Below, one piece after another: positions 8,654 to 16,737 of a stretch of DNA of 64,000 nucleotides. This DNA is from an uncultured Lachnospiraceae bacterium (GTDB taxonomy: Bacteria > Bacillota > Clostridia > Lachnospirales > Lachnospiraceae), in NCBI GenBank assembly GCA_910578115.1, contig CAJTPO010000022.1, positions 7,036-71,035 of the forward strand, written 5' to 3'. The notes beneath the pieces were generated by a model. It was not told where the DNA came from, made no database searches, and was given only the letters and a program-made list of their open reading frames with translations. The translations under genes and the position numbers were made by a program. Position 1 is the first letter of the stretch, and each line of letters begins with the position of its first letter.

Positions 8654-10192
8654 TTACATGAGGGTGCTCACAAACCCCATGACCCGGTCTGTAAGCAGAT
8701 TGGGGAACAATCCGAGCAAAACCGACAATACTGTCAGTATTACGATGGGCACCGTCATCCACGGCGAAGGCTCCCGTTTCTGCAAGTGAGCGTAGTCGTA
8801 GTCTGCCCCCGGCAGAAAGCCGTGGATCGTGAGGGGCAGCAGATAGCCGGCTGTCAAAAGGGCGCTGACAAGCAGCACTACCGGTCCCAGCCAGCGGAAA
8901 ACAGGGCCGGCACCGGCAAAGTCCGGCGTGTTGCTCTGCAGACTGCCTATGGCCAGATACCATTTGCTGATAAAACCGCCCGTGGGCGGGATGCCGATCA
9001 GCCCCAGAGAGGCGATCGTATAGCACCACATGGTGAGCGGCATTTCCTTACCGATGCCCCGCAGCTCTTCGACCCGTGTCCTGCCGGTGGTGCAGATGAT
9101 GGCACCGGCCACAAGGAACAGGACGGCTTTGATAAAACCGTGGGCCAGCACATGCAGCAGTCCACCGGTGACGGCGGTGACATTCATCACTGCCAGACCG
9201 AACAGGATATAGGAGAGCTGGCTTACCGTGGAGTAGGCCAGTCTTTTCTTCAATACAGGTTCCCGGTAGGCCAGCATGGAACCCATAAATACAGTGAGCA
9301 GCGCAAGGGTCAGCCATGCCGTCTGTACCCAGCTGCCCCGCAGGAAATCCGGGCCGAAGATATAGTAGACCACACGCACCACCGCCAGGACGCCGGCCTT
9401 GACGATGACCGCGGAGAGCGCGGCGGAGGCCGGAGCAGGGGCTACGGGATGGGCGGCAGGCAGCCAGGCGTGCATCGGGAACATACCGGCCTTGACGCCG
9501 AAGCCCAGCAGACAGACGCATGCCGCGATCAGCAGGATGGCCGTATTTCCACCGGCAGCTGTACCGGGCAGGCTGTCTGGGCCGCTGATGTTTCCGCCGG
9601 TTGTCATGTGCAGCACGCCGCCTGCCGTGAAGGCCAGCGTACTGCTGTTTTTCCAGATAAAATAGATGCCGAACAATGCCATATAAGCCCCGCACAGGGA
9701 ATAGAAAAGGTATTTCAGCCCTGCCATAATGGCTTCCCGGCTGCCGTTGTGTAGCACCAGGGGCATGGAAGTGAGAGTCAGCATCTCGAAGAACAGATAG
9801 AAAGTGATCAGATTTCCGGCGAAGCAGAGTGCGTTCAGCACACCAAATACGATCAGATAAAAGCCATAGTAGCGTTTTTCCTTCTGTTCATGCTTCATAT
9901 AGGCAAAAGAAAAGAACCCTGCGCACAACAATACGATCAGCGTCAAAGCCGCGAACAGCACACCCGTCTCGTCAATGTGAAAGCAGACGGGCAGCGATGC
10001 GGTGAGGTGGAAAAGCGTATAGCTCACATCATAGCATCTGGTCAGTGCAGCCGTGACCAGCACAGCCGTCAGAAGGTAAGCCATGCTCACTGCCGAAAGC
10101 AGTCTGGCCCGGACGATATTCTTTTCAGGCAGGATCAGCAGGCACAGGCCCGCCGCCATCGGTACAAATATGGATAATAAAATGAGATACAT
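8654..10192 (-). CDS. MrpD/NuoM-like proton-translocating antiporter subunit (second D-type)
   Basis: 512 residues, start ATG preceded by GAGAGGTGACGAG. Many membrane helices. TM5 Glu is seen in FYLFFEMLTLTSMP, TM7 Lys in GFGVKAGMFPMHAWLPAAH and TM12 Lys in GGFISKWYLAIGS. The stretch HPVAPAPASAALSAVIVKAG is the typical broken-helix region of this family. It is close in type to the third D-type subunit, which suggests an old duplication inside the operon. It starts 29 bases after the first D-type gene, so co-translation is likely. Confidence 0.85.
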   Translation of the reverse strand: MYLILLSIFVPMAAGLCLLILPEKNIVRARLLSAVSMAYLLTAVLVTAALTRCYDVSYTLFHLTASLPVCFHIDETGVLFAALTLIVLLCAGFFSFAYMKHEQKEKRYYGFYLIVFGVLNALCFAGNLITFYLFFEMLTLTSMPLVLHNGSREAIMAGLKYLFYSLCGAYMALFGIYFIWKNSSTLAFTAGGVLHMTTGGNISGPDSLPGTAAGGNTAILLIAACVCLLGFGVKAGMFPMHAWLPAAHPVAPAPASAALSAVIVKAGVLAVVRVVYYIFGPDFLRGSWVQTAWLTLALLTVFMGSMLAYREPVLKKRLAYSTVSQLSYILFGLAVMNVTAVTGGLLHVLAHGFIKAVLFLVAGAIICTTGRTRVEELRGIGKEMPLTMWCYTIASLGLIGIPPTGGFISKWYLAIGSLQSNTPDFAGAGPVFRWLGPVVLLVSALLTAGYLLPLTIHGFLPGADYDYAHLQKREPSPWMTVPIVILTVLSVLLGLFPNLLTDRVMGFVSTLM

Positions 10193-10221
10193 CTCGTCAC
10201 CTCTCTCTTTTCATCCTCTTT

Positions 10222-11715
10222 TCAGGAAAACATAGCCAGTCCCTGCCGGATCATATCGACCACGGGCTGGGAACTGATTCCCAGTATCACGTTTAACAGA
10301 ATGAAGGCCACCAGCGTGACGGCGTAGACCCGCATTTTGACAAAAGTAATGCTCGGATAGGCGCTGTAGCCCACCGGCGTATAGATTCGGATTACGGTCT
10401 TCATGAAATAGATTGCATTCAGGATCGTACTGACGCCGAGCACGATCAGGGCCGGCAGCATTTTCACGTGATTCTGCACGGCGGCCTGGGCGAACAGCAG
10501 CTTACTGATAAACCCGGAAAAGAGGGGCATACCGACCATGGAAAGCGATCCCACGGTGAAAGCCACACCGGCCCATTTATTGCGGTAGCCGGCACCGGTC
10601 AGCTCGATGAATTTGCGACTGCCGCCGGACACGTCCGTCAGCCCGATGGCGGCGATAAATAACAGAGACTTCGTGGCCGCGTGAGACAGAATATGAAAGA
10701 CGCTGGCAGTCATGCCGGCTTCCGTGCCCATGCCGAAGCCCATATAGATATAACCGATTTGTGCCACCGAGGAGTAGGCGATCATCCGGCGCACATCATT
10801 TTCCTTGATGGCGCTTAAGGAGCCGAAGATCATGCCCATCAGCCCGAAGGCAAACAGGACGTCGATGATTCTCGTATCGCCGTAGATATCGAATCCGATC
10901 ACCCGGTAGATGATCTTGATCAACAGGAAAATATATCCCTTCGACACCAGACTGGAGAGAATGGCGGCGGAGGATACGGTGGAATAACCGTAAGCATCCG
11001 GCAGCCAGGCATGAAAGGGAAACAGCGCGCTCTTGATGCAGATACCCACCGATATCAGTACGATCGCCACGATCAGCGGAATCTCATACTGGCCGGTGGC
11101 GGCAAGTTGGGCGACAGAGTCTTTCATGTTGCTCATGAGCAGATGTCCGGTCAGGTCGTAGAGCATACACAGGCCCAGCAGCAGCAGACCGGAGCCTAAC
11201 AGGCTCATGATCATATAGCGGACGGCGGCCTCGATGGTGCGCCCGTTCTGCCGTATCATGATCAGGCCGCAGGCGGAAATGGTGTTGATCTCCACGAAAA
11301 CGTAAGCCGTAAACATATCATTGGTGTAGACAAGCGCCAGCAGAGAACTCAGCAGCAGGTCCGTCAGCACATAGTAGAGATAAGTTTTACCCGATTCCAC
11401 TTCTTCCAACAGTTTGTGCCTGCCGCCCAGCAATGACAGCAGCATGATCACGCAGAAAAAAAGCGCCGTCAGGGCTTCCAGTACCCCGGCGCGGATCTCG
11501 TTGCCCCAGGGGGCAGGGAATTTTCCCATCACATAGACAAAAGACTGTCCTGTCTGCAGTGTGTAGAGCAGCGTCGCGCCGCTGAGCAGAGTCACGATGC
11601 CGAGCAGGCATGTATTGACCCGCATGGCAGCCTTATCCTTAAGGCCTGAACTGAGAATGCCGGCGAACAGACACAGAATAATGGAAAAACAGGGGAAGTT
11701 CTGTATAAAATCCAT
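10222..11715 (-). CDS. MrpD/NuoN-like proton-translocating antiporter subunit (first D-type)
   Basis: 497 residues; the ATG at 11715 is preceded by AAGGAGGGCCTGTAAG. Family residues: TM5 Glu in TAYVFVEINTISACG, TM7 Lys in CIKSALFPFHAWLPDAYG and TM12 Lys in FSGFISKLLFAQ. It begins one base after the stop of the MnhC-like gene, the usual C-D order of Mrp and MBH operons, so this copy is the best positional candidate for the true MrpD/MbhH equivalent. Integral membrane protein of the antiporter complex. Confidence 0.87.
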   Translation of the reverse strand: MDFIQNFPCFSIILCLFAGILSSGLKDKAAMRVNTCLLGIVTLLSGATLLYTLQTGQSFVYVMGKFPAPWGNEIRAGVLEALTALFFCVIMLLSLLGGRHKLLEEVESGKTYLYYVLTDLLLSSLLALVYTNDMFTAYVFVEINTISACGLIMIRQNGRTIEAAVRYMIMSLLGSGLLLLGLCMLYDLTGHLLMSNMKDSVAQLAATGQYEIPLIVAIVLISVGICIKSALFPFHAWLPDAYGYSTVSSAAILSSLVSKGYIFLLIKIIYRVIGFDIYGDTRIIDVLFAFGLMGMIFGSLSAIKENDVRRMIAYSSVAQIGYIYMGFGMGTEAGMTASVFHILSHAATKSLLFIAAIGLTDVSGGSRKFIELTGAGYRNKWAGVAFTVGSLSMVGMPLFSGFISKLLFAQAAVQNHVKMLPALIVLGVSTILNAIYFMKTVIRIYTPVGYSAYPSITFVKMRVYAVTLVAFILLNVILGISSQPVVDMIRQGLAMFS

Positions 11716-11716
11716 C

Positions 11717-12091
11717 TTACAGGCCCTCCTTTTTCAGTTGTCTGGAGATCTCGTCCAGATCCAGCGTGTGGTAACGTCTGTACAGACGGATCGTAAGGGC
11801 CAGCATCAGGGCGGAAACGGACACAGATACTACGATACCGGTGAGCACCAGACCGCTGGGAATGGGATTGATGTAAGCCTCCATATCCTGCACACCGTCC
11901 GCCACGATGGGCGCCACCCGCCCGGCGATATAGCCTTTTTCCGCCAGAAAGAGATAGACAGCGGTGTCCATGATGTTCAGGCCGATGATCTTTTTGATCA
12001 GATTGGACTGCAGCAGCAGATTGCCGAAACCGATCCCGAACAGGAGCATGGCCACTGCCTCGCCGTAGTTGATAAATAAATTAGGTCCCAT
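11717..12091 (-). CDS. mnhC: MnhC/NuoK-like antiporter subunit C
   Basis: 124 residues with three membrane helices, the size and layout of MnhC/MrpC and NuoK. The segments GFGNLLLQSNLIKKIIGLNIMD and PIPSGLVLTGIVVSVSVSA match the conserved core of the family, including the PxxxALVLTxIVV-like motif of subunit C. Between them is a somewhat longer loop than in NuoK. It starts 6 bases after subunit B and ends one base before the first D-type gene. It should be a small integral membrane subunit linking the antiporter channels. Confidence 0.88.
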   Translation of the reverse strand: MGPNLFINYGEAVAMLLFGIGFGNLLLQSNLIKKIIGLNIMDTAVYLFLAEKGYIAGRVAPIVADGVQDMEAYINPIPSGLVLTGIVVSVSVSALMLALTIRLYRRYHTLDLDEISRQLKKEGL

Positions 12092-12097
12092 TTTCTC

Positions 12098-13060
12098 CTA
12101 TAGCCCTCCTCTTCTGAATAATGCGTAGAAAGCATACATCGTGCAGGCAACCTCCAGTCCCACACAGAAGTTGATAGGCAGGATGATGCCACTGCTTAGT
12201 ATGTGCCCCGGAATGCCCAGAGGAATATGATTTTCAATGCCGTTAGCCCCGGTCACATAGAAATATGTGCCGATCAGGCCGTACATGCACAGCGCGGTGA
12301 TCTTCGCGATCTTATAGATGTGCTCGTCGAAGAAACGCTGCGTCTTGTGGAAGCCGAAAGCGCTGGTGTACAGGATCAGGCCCGCACCCATGATGGCGCC
12401 GCCGGAGAAACCGCCGCCCGGTGACAGATGGCCGTTTAAGATAATATAAATACCGAAAATAAAGATGATCGGCGCGAGTACCAGAGCGGTGCCCTGCAGG
12501 ATCGCATCGTTTTTCGGCTCGAAACGGCGGTCGCTCATGGCCTCCTGTTTCTTAAGGATCGCGTCGTCCACCATCAACAGGATCATCACACAGCAGGTGG
12601 CGATAAAGAGCACGTTGGTCTCGCCGAAGGTATCAAAAGCCCGGTAGGTGAGGATCATGCCGGACACGATGTTGAGCGCGCCCGTCTCCTGCAGACCGTC
12701 CTCGATGTAACGCTCGGATACCACGTTGTTGACCGGGTTATCCGGGTTGCCGCTGGGCGGCAGATACGATACCGTCACCAGCAGGACGCCTACCAGTGCA
12801 ATACAGAAAAAAACGGCGCTGGCGGTATAAATCTTATGGAAAAGCCGGGCCAGCGTGTTGGCCTCGGGATCGTATACTTTGTCACGGCGCATCTGCGCTT
12901 CCCGCATCCGTTCGATGATCGTCTCGCTGGGAAGCACCTTTTCCTCCTGTGCCTGCATCTCCACCTGACCCAGATAAGGATCCTTACTGCCGGAGAGCCA
13001 CCCGAAAAAGCGTCCGGCCATTGTCTTGTCATATTCTTCGTTTGGTTTTCGCCTACTCAT
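12098..13060 (-). CDS. mnhB: MbhE-like/MnhB fusion subunit
   Basis: 320 residues, about twice the size of a plain MnhB. The first 70 residues are hydrophilic (SRRKPNEEYDK onward). A middle part with helices around YTASAVFFCIALVGVLLVTV and NVLFIATCCVMILLMVDDAI resembles MbhE, the C-terminal piece of MrpA. The last 130 residues are MnhB: ALVLAPIIFIFGIYIILNG, then LSPGGGFSGGAIMGAG, the family's GGGF signature. The gene overlaps the MbhD-like gene by 8 bases. In archaeal MBH these two modules are separate genes, so I read this as a natural fusion. Alternative: an N-terminally extended MnhB with an unrelated first half. Confidence 0.8.
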   Translation of the reverse strand: MSRRKPNEEYDKTMAGRFFGWLSGSKDPYLGQVEMQAQEEKVLPSETIIERMREAQMRRDKVYDPEANTLARLFHKIYTASAVFFCIALVGVLLVTVSYLPPSGNPDNPVNNVVSERYIEDGLQETGALNIVSGMILTYRAFDTFGETNVLFIATCCVMILLMVDDAILKKQEAMSDRRFEPKNDAILQGTALVLAPIIFIFGIYIILNGHLSPGGGFSGGAIMGAGLILYTSAFGFHKTQRFFDEHIYKIAKITALCMYGLIGTYFYVTGANGIENHIPLGIPGHILSSGIILPINFCVGLEVACTMYAFYALFRRGGL

Positions 13061-13397
13061 GTGCCGGTTCCGCCTTTCTGTCTTCTGCTTCGCTTTCCTG
13101 TCTGCCCTGTGCCGCCGCGTCGTTATTTTTTGCTGCGGTGGTTTCCGCCTTCTCGCTCTCGATACGGATCGCCTGAATCTTCTTAAGCGTAGCGAAGAAA
13201 AGGATACTGGTCACACCCGCGCCTACCGCCGCCTCTGTGATGGCCAGGTCGGGAGATTCCAGACAGACCCAGAGTATGGACATGATCAGGCTGTAGGACA
13301 TATAGATCAGAATGGAATTTAAGAGGTTACGCGAAAAACTCACGGAGATTGCGCACACCACCAGAAAACCCAGCAGTATAGATTGAAAAATGGTCAT
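13053..13397 (-). CDS. MbhD-like (DUF4040) subunit
   Basis: 114 residues with three membrane helices and a charged C-terminal tail. The core SPDLAITEAAVGAGVTSILFF is the hallmark of the MbhD / MrpA C-terminal domain (DUF4040), with the conserved acidic LAITEAAVG stretch. The tail (EAEDRKAEPAHE) is hydrophilic and probably cytoplasmic. It overlaps the MnhG gene by 4 bases and the MbhE/MnhB gene by 8 bases, showing strict translational coupling. In Mrp complexes this domain is fused to MrpA; here it stands alone as in MBH hydrogenases. Confidence 0.83.
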   Translation of the reverse strand: MTIFQSILLGFLVVCAISVSFSRNLLNSILIYMSYSLIMSILWVCLESPDLAITEAAVGAGVTSILFFATLKKIQAIRIESEKAETTAAKNNDAAAQGRQESEAEDRKAEPAHE

Positions 13398-13828
13398 TTC
13401 GTATCGCCTCCTGTTGAAATCACATCATCTGCAAAATGATTCTGCTGTGTGGCAGATCCTTCCAATTTTACAGCAGCCAGTTCGTTTTCTAAAGTTTTCA
13501 ATTCCGGATAGACGGTGCAGTGCGCTTCCAGATTGTCATTGGTAGCCACTTCCAGCCTGGCCAGCACATGAGAAGATACCGGGGAAGCCAGCCACAGGAA
13601 GACGACGATCAACAGCAGTTTCAGGGTGGTGTAATTCCAACCCGAGAAGATCATCAGCCCGATCATACAGGAGCTGATGCCCAGCGTGTCGCCCATGGCC
13701 GTGGCGTGCATTCTGTTCAGTACATACCGGAAATGAAACACGCCGAAGATTTCCGTAAAAAAGATCACCAGTCCGATCAGCAGGAACACACTCCCGGCAA
13801 TCAGACGCAGCCACTCAAAAACTCCCAT
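13394..13828 (-). CDS. mnhG: MnhG-like antiporter subunit G
   Basis: 144 residues from the ATG at 13828, preceded by GGAGGTATGTCCG; a longer frame begins inside the previous gene and has no better site. It has three membrane helices. The motif FRYVLNRMHATAMGDTLGI is the classical MnhG R-x-HA-x-x-x-DTLG signature. The C-terminal 50 residues are an extra hydrophilic tail beyond the usual length. It overlaps MnhF by 14 bases. Small membrane subunit of the antiporter. Confidence 0.88.
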   Translation of the reverse strand: MGVFEWLRLIAGSVFLLIGLVIFFTEIFGVFHFRYVLNRMHATAMGDTLGISSCMIGLMIFSGWNYTTLKLLLIVVFLWLASPVSSHVLARLEVATNDNLEAHCTVYPELKTLENELAAVKLEGSATQQNHFADDVISTGGDTK

Positions 13829-14153
13829 CGGACATACCTCCTTCCGTTTCTGTATCTTCCTCTGGATGCTCCGCCTTATGCCGCTTTTCCTCATAGATTC
13901 CGATGTACACTTTGGACAGGACCACTACTGACAGGAAACTGATCATGGCGTAGATCAGGCAGATATCCACCAGATATCCCTCATCCAGCATCAGCGCCAG
14001 AATGGCGATCATCACCATGACCATGGTGCCCATCATATTGACCGATACAAGACGGTCAGCGATGCGCGGCCCCTTGACGGCACGGATCAGGCAGGGAAAA
14101 AGCATGACGGCCAGGATGACCAGTATTGTAATGTAAAGATTATGGTATAGCAT
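13815..14153 (-). CDS. mnhF: MnhF-like antiporter subunit F
   Basis: 112 residues from ATG 14153 with GGAGGT seven bases upstream. It has three membrane helices. The segment RAVKGPRIADRLVSVNMMGT is the conserved MnhF GP-x-x-x-DR region, followed by LVDICLIYAMISFLSVVVLSK. The C-terminus is acidic (EEDTETEGGMSDG) and overlaps the start of MnhG. Integral membrane subunit. Confidence 0.88.
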   Translation of the reverse strand: MLYHNLYITILVILAVMLFPCLIRAVKGPRIADRLVSVNMMGTMVMVMIAILALMLDEGYLVDICLIYAMISFLSVVVLSKVYIGIYEEKRHKAEHPEEDTETEGGMSDGSF

Positions 14154-14202
14154 TTTTACCTCCATTCCGAAGCGCTTTGCGCTGAGAACGCGCACAAAAG
14201 AA

Positions 14203-14667
14203 CTAATGCACATTCTCTATTCTTTCCAGTAGTTCTACGAATATAGACGAATCTATGCCAACCGCCAGATCCTTGTCCAGACAATGAACGGTATATTCGT
14301 CATCCTTAAGGCTGACGGTGATGGTGCCCGGGGTCAGGGTGATAGAATTGGCCAGCAGCACTCTGGCGAAGGTAGATGTGAGGTTCGTCTTAAAATGGAT
14401 GACGACCGGTTCAAGCTCGTACCTGGAAGAGTAGATCATCTTAAAGACTGCCATATTTGCCTTCAGGATTTCCGTTACCAGAACGAATACATAGTGAATC
14501 AGCAGAAAGAACCTCTTGCAAAGCCGGATATCATCACCAGGCCTGTAGCCGAGGAAACGGCAGATAAACCAGTAGATCAGCCCGGATACCACAACGCCAA
14601 AGGCGGCGATCTCCAGTGTAAACTGCCCGTTAAAAATGATCCATATCAGAAAAAATACAAGGTACAT
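14203..14667 (-). CDS. mnhE: MnhE-like antiporter subunit E, first gene of operon
   Basis: 154 residues from ATG 14667, chosen because AAGGAG lies eight bases upstream; a GTG two codons earlier is too close to that site. Two to three N-terminal membrane helices (FFLIWIIFNGQFTLEIAAFG) are followed by a soluble region. The motif FARVLLANSITLTPGTITVSL and ending VHCLDKDLA are typical of MnhE. It opens the ten-gene minus-strand operon, about 90 bases downstream of a strong promoter. Confidence 0.88.
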   Translation of the reverse strand: MYLVFFLIWIIFNGQFTLEIAAFGVVVSGLIYWFICRFLGYRPGDDIRLCKRFFLLIHYVFVLVTEILKANMAVFKMIYSSRYELEPVVIHFKTNLTSTFARVLLANSITLTPGTITVSLKDDEYTVHCLDKDLAVGIDSSIFVELLERIENVH

Positions 14668-14712
14668 ATTCACAGCTCCTTCGTAGGATTTGTATCAATC
14701 AGCATTATTTAG

Positions 14713-14744
14713 TCTGTTTCTTCTTATTAAAAAGGTGAAACAGA
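14713..14744 (-). other. Leader hairpin of the antiporter operon
   Basis: Perfect 8-bp arms TCTGTTTC and GAAACAGA flank a 16-base loop, lying between the promoter and the first ribosome site in the predicted leader. It could be a regulatory or stabilising RNA structure; no known class was recognised. Confidence 0.35.
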
Positions 14745-14756
14745 TTGACCTTTGCA

Positions 14757-14785
14757 ATTATGTATCCATCTGCGGGAAATGTCAA
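14757..14785 (-). promoter_or_regulatory. Promoter of the antiporter operon
   Basis: On the minus strand TTGACA (14785-14780) and CATAAT (14762-14757) are spaced by 17 bases. The predicted start near 14750 lies about 80 bases before the MnhE ATG. It is the only strong promoter seen upstream of the ten genes. Confidence 0.65.
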
Positions 14786-14950
14786 GAGGGGGAAGGGATA
14801 AGAAAGTGTAAAAGTTTGTGGGGCATTTCTGATTTGGGGTTTTGTTGCGAGTGCCAATTATGATGTGGTGTATTTCAAAATATGGAAAAACAGTTGTAAA
14901 GATTATGGGAAAATTGCAGACTATGAGAACTGAAGCTGTGAACACTTTAT

Positions 14951-15067
14951 TTACAGATACCAGCTGGGCGGTATATAGAATGGCGGGGCGAGATAAGCTT
15001 CCATATATAATTCTTTTGCACGCTCGAATCGTACAAGAGCCAAAGATTTAAAATCTTTTTCATCCAT
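14951..15067 (-). pseudogene. Truncated HEPN-domain gene
   Basis: A 38-codon frame begins at an ATG that overlaps the stop of the MNT nucleotidyltransferase (ATGGATGA). Its first 24 residues, MDEKDFKSLALVRFERAKEL and on to YMEA, look like the first helix of HEPN-domain toxins, which normally lie exactly here. The frame then changes to unrelated residues (APPFYIPPSWYL) and stops. The core HEPN helices and the R-x4-6-H catalytic motif are missing. I read it as a deletion remnant of the toxin partner of an MNT/HEPN pair. Confidence 0.6.
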
Positions 15068-15413
15068 ACAGCTTTATCCCCTCTTTATCAATATTTTTGA
15101 AATAACCATACCAGCTCTTTTTTTCCTCAAATTCATCATAAGGAAGGAGTACAAAATTTACAATTGCAAAATATTTTAATGCCAGTTTTGTTGCTACTTC
15201 ATCAATTTTATCACTATATTTCCAAGAATCGCGCCGGTCACCTTTGACAAGAAGAGCAATGTCTACATCAGAGCATTCTCTAAAATTACCTCGTGCACAT
15301 GAACCATATAGAATCATTTTCACAAGATCACTTTGCATAAATTCTCTAACAAGATCTGGTGTTTCCTCTTTTATTTTTTCGATAATATCTCTATTTAATT
15401 CTATATTTTCCAT
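15060..15413 (-). CDS. MNT-type minimal nucleotidyltransferase (antitoxin-like)
   Basis: 117 residues from ATG 15413; a GTG three codons upstream sits on top of the GGGAAG ribosome site and is less likely. The catalytic motif LYGSCARGNFRECSDVDIAL fits the minimal nucleotidyltransferase pattern GSxxxGxxxxxSDxD, with Ser-Asp-x-Asp binding metal. Such proteins usually pair with a HEPN toxin and silence it by adding AMP groups. The HEPN partner here is reduced to a start fragment. The gene is AT-rich compared with its neighbours, which suggests transfer. It may now be an orphan. Confidence 0.8.
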   Translation of the reverse strand: MENIELNRDIIEKIKEETPDLVREFMQSDLVKMILYGSCARGNFRECSDVDIALLVKGDRRDSWKYSDKIDEVATKLALKYFAIVNFVLLPYDEFEEKKSWYGYFKNIDKEGIKLYG

Positions 15414-15996
15414 AAGACACACTTCCCTGGTATTGTTCCCTTGTTATTTTACCCTCTAAAACTATTTGTAGTCACTATAGATGCACATTCTCAAAAATTA
15501 ACTCTGCCTAAATACACGCGGCCAGCCTTTTCACTGGTTGGATTTCTTCTTTCTGATGCTTTTTAATTTGAAATGATATTTCTCCTAATATTTATCGTAA
15601 CACACTTCTATAAATTTATCTATCTGAAAATCTATCAAATTCATAAACGACAGATGGTTTTTTCTATACGTAAATCAACAAACAATGGAAAGAGACTATT
15701 TGCCGGTTACTATAAGTACAGGGGAGGTGTTTGAGTATGATAAATGGACGGATTGCATATCTGCTCCCAAAAATGGTATACTGTTAGCGGCAGCAAGGAG
15801 AAGAGGAGATGGAATGAAAGCTTTTGCAGGGTCGAAAGCGAAATTTCTAATGTCGTTAACTATAAAAATGGGGAGACGTTATGCAGCATAAGAAGTTATA
15901 CTGACGGCTTCCGGTAGTAATCTGGCTGATATTAATTATATCAAAGAATGATCAGCTATTATAGGTATATGTAATAATAGGGAAAGGAATAACACC
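15414..15996. other. Gene-poor AT-rich stretch before dcd
   Basis: About 580 bases with no convincing gene. A strong ribosome-like sequence (GGGGAGGTG near 15722) precedes a 16-codon frame starting at 15737 that stops at once, which may be the start of a decayed gene. A 68-codon frame at 15685-15891 has no recognisable features. The dcd ribosome site GGGAAAGGAA lies at the right end. Confidence 0.5.
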
Positions 15997-16539
15997 ATGA
16001 TCTTATCGGATAAAACAATCCTCTCGTTACTCAAACAGGGCACACTTTCCATAGCGCCGCTTCAAGAGAATCAGATCCAGCCGGCCAGTGTAGACATAAG
16101 GCTCGGAGACACTTTCAGCGTTGTAGAAGATTCTTCCACGGCAATCCTTACACTCTCACAGAAAATGATATATAAGGAAATCCATGCGGACAAATATCTG
16201 CTCCTGCCGGGACAGTTTGTTTTGGCAACGACAATGGAATATATCAGCCTGCCCGATAACCTGACGGCGTTTGTGGAGGGGCGCAGTTCGCTTGGCCGTA
16301 TGGGATTATTTATTCAAAATGCCGGCTGGGTCGATCCGGGGTTTTCCGGGGAGATTACGCTGGAGCTGTTTAATGCGAACCGCTGCGCCATCGAGTTACA
16401 GGCCGGCCGCAGGATAGGGCAGCTGGTATTTGCACGGATGGATCAGGAGGCTCTGCATCCTTACCGCGGCAAATATCAGGGGCAGCGGGGAGCTACGGGG
16501 TCGATGGTATATTTGGATGAGGAATCCGCCAGGCGGTAG
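15997..16539 (+). CDS. dcd: dCTP deaminase
   Basis: 180 residues, ATG preceded by GGGAAAGGAATAACACC. It converts dCTP to dUTP (or, in bifunctional forms, to dUMP) in thymidylate supply. Conserved segments are IQPASVDIRLGD near the start, the substrate site GRSSLGRMGLFIQNAGWVDP, the catalytic glutamate in GEITLELFN, and GRRIGQLVFARM with GQRGATGS near the end that closes over the triphosphate. Length fits the homotrimeric family. It stands alone; the ABC gene array follows after about 200 bases. Whether it is mono- or bifunctional cannot be settled by eye. Confidence 0.93.
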   Translation: MILSDKTILSLLKQGTLSIAPLQENQIQPASVDIRLGDTFSVVEDSSTAILTLSQKMIYKEIHADKYLLLPGQFVLATTMEYISLPDNLTAFVEGRSSLGRMGLFIQNAGWVDPGFSGEITLELFNANRCAIELQAGRRIGQLVFARMDQEALHPYRGKYQGQRGATGSMVYLDEESARR

Positions 16540-16737
16540 AGGCCATGTTTGATAAACGTTTTAACGGAATGCTCATTTTCCGGATTTTAATAGATGCGAC
16601 ACATATGTCGGTTGCAGTACGGAAAAATAAAAAGATAAAAGCGCCTGGATGGACAATGATGTAGTTTTATGGAAAACAAATGAATGTGTCAGAATCTGGT
16701 ATTATTTTTGAAGCACACAGGCGAGGAGAACAAACCC

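Noticed and set aside
8636..9754. 372-codon plus-strand frame opposite the second D-type antiporter subunit
   Set aside because: Composition is unlike a protein (Gln, His, Arg and Gly excess) and the minus-strand gene has clear family motifs.
14727..14945. 72-codon minus-strand frame downstream of the HEPN remnant, considered as its continuation
   Set aside because: It lacks the HEPN core helices and catalytic Arg/His and overlaps the antiporter promoter.
15685..15891. 68-codon plus-strand open frame before dcd
   Set aside because: No family resemblance and no good ribosome site at its start; region looks decayed.
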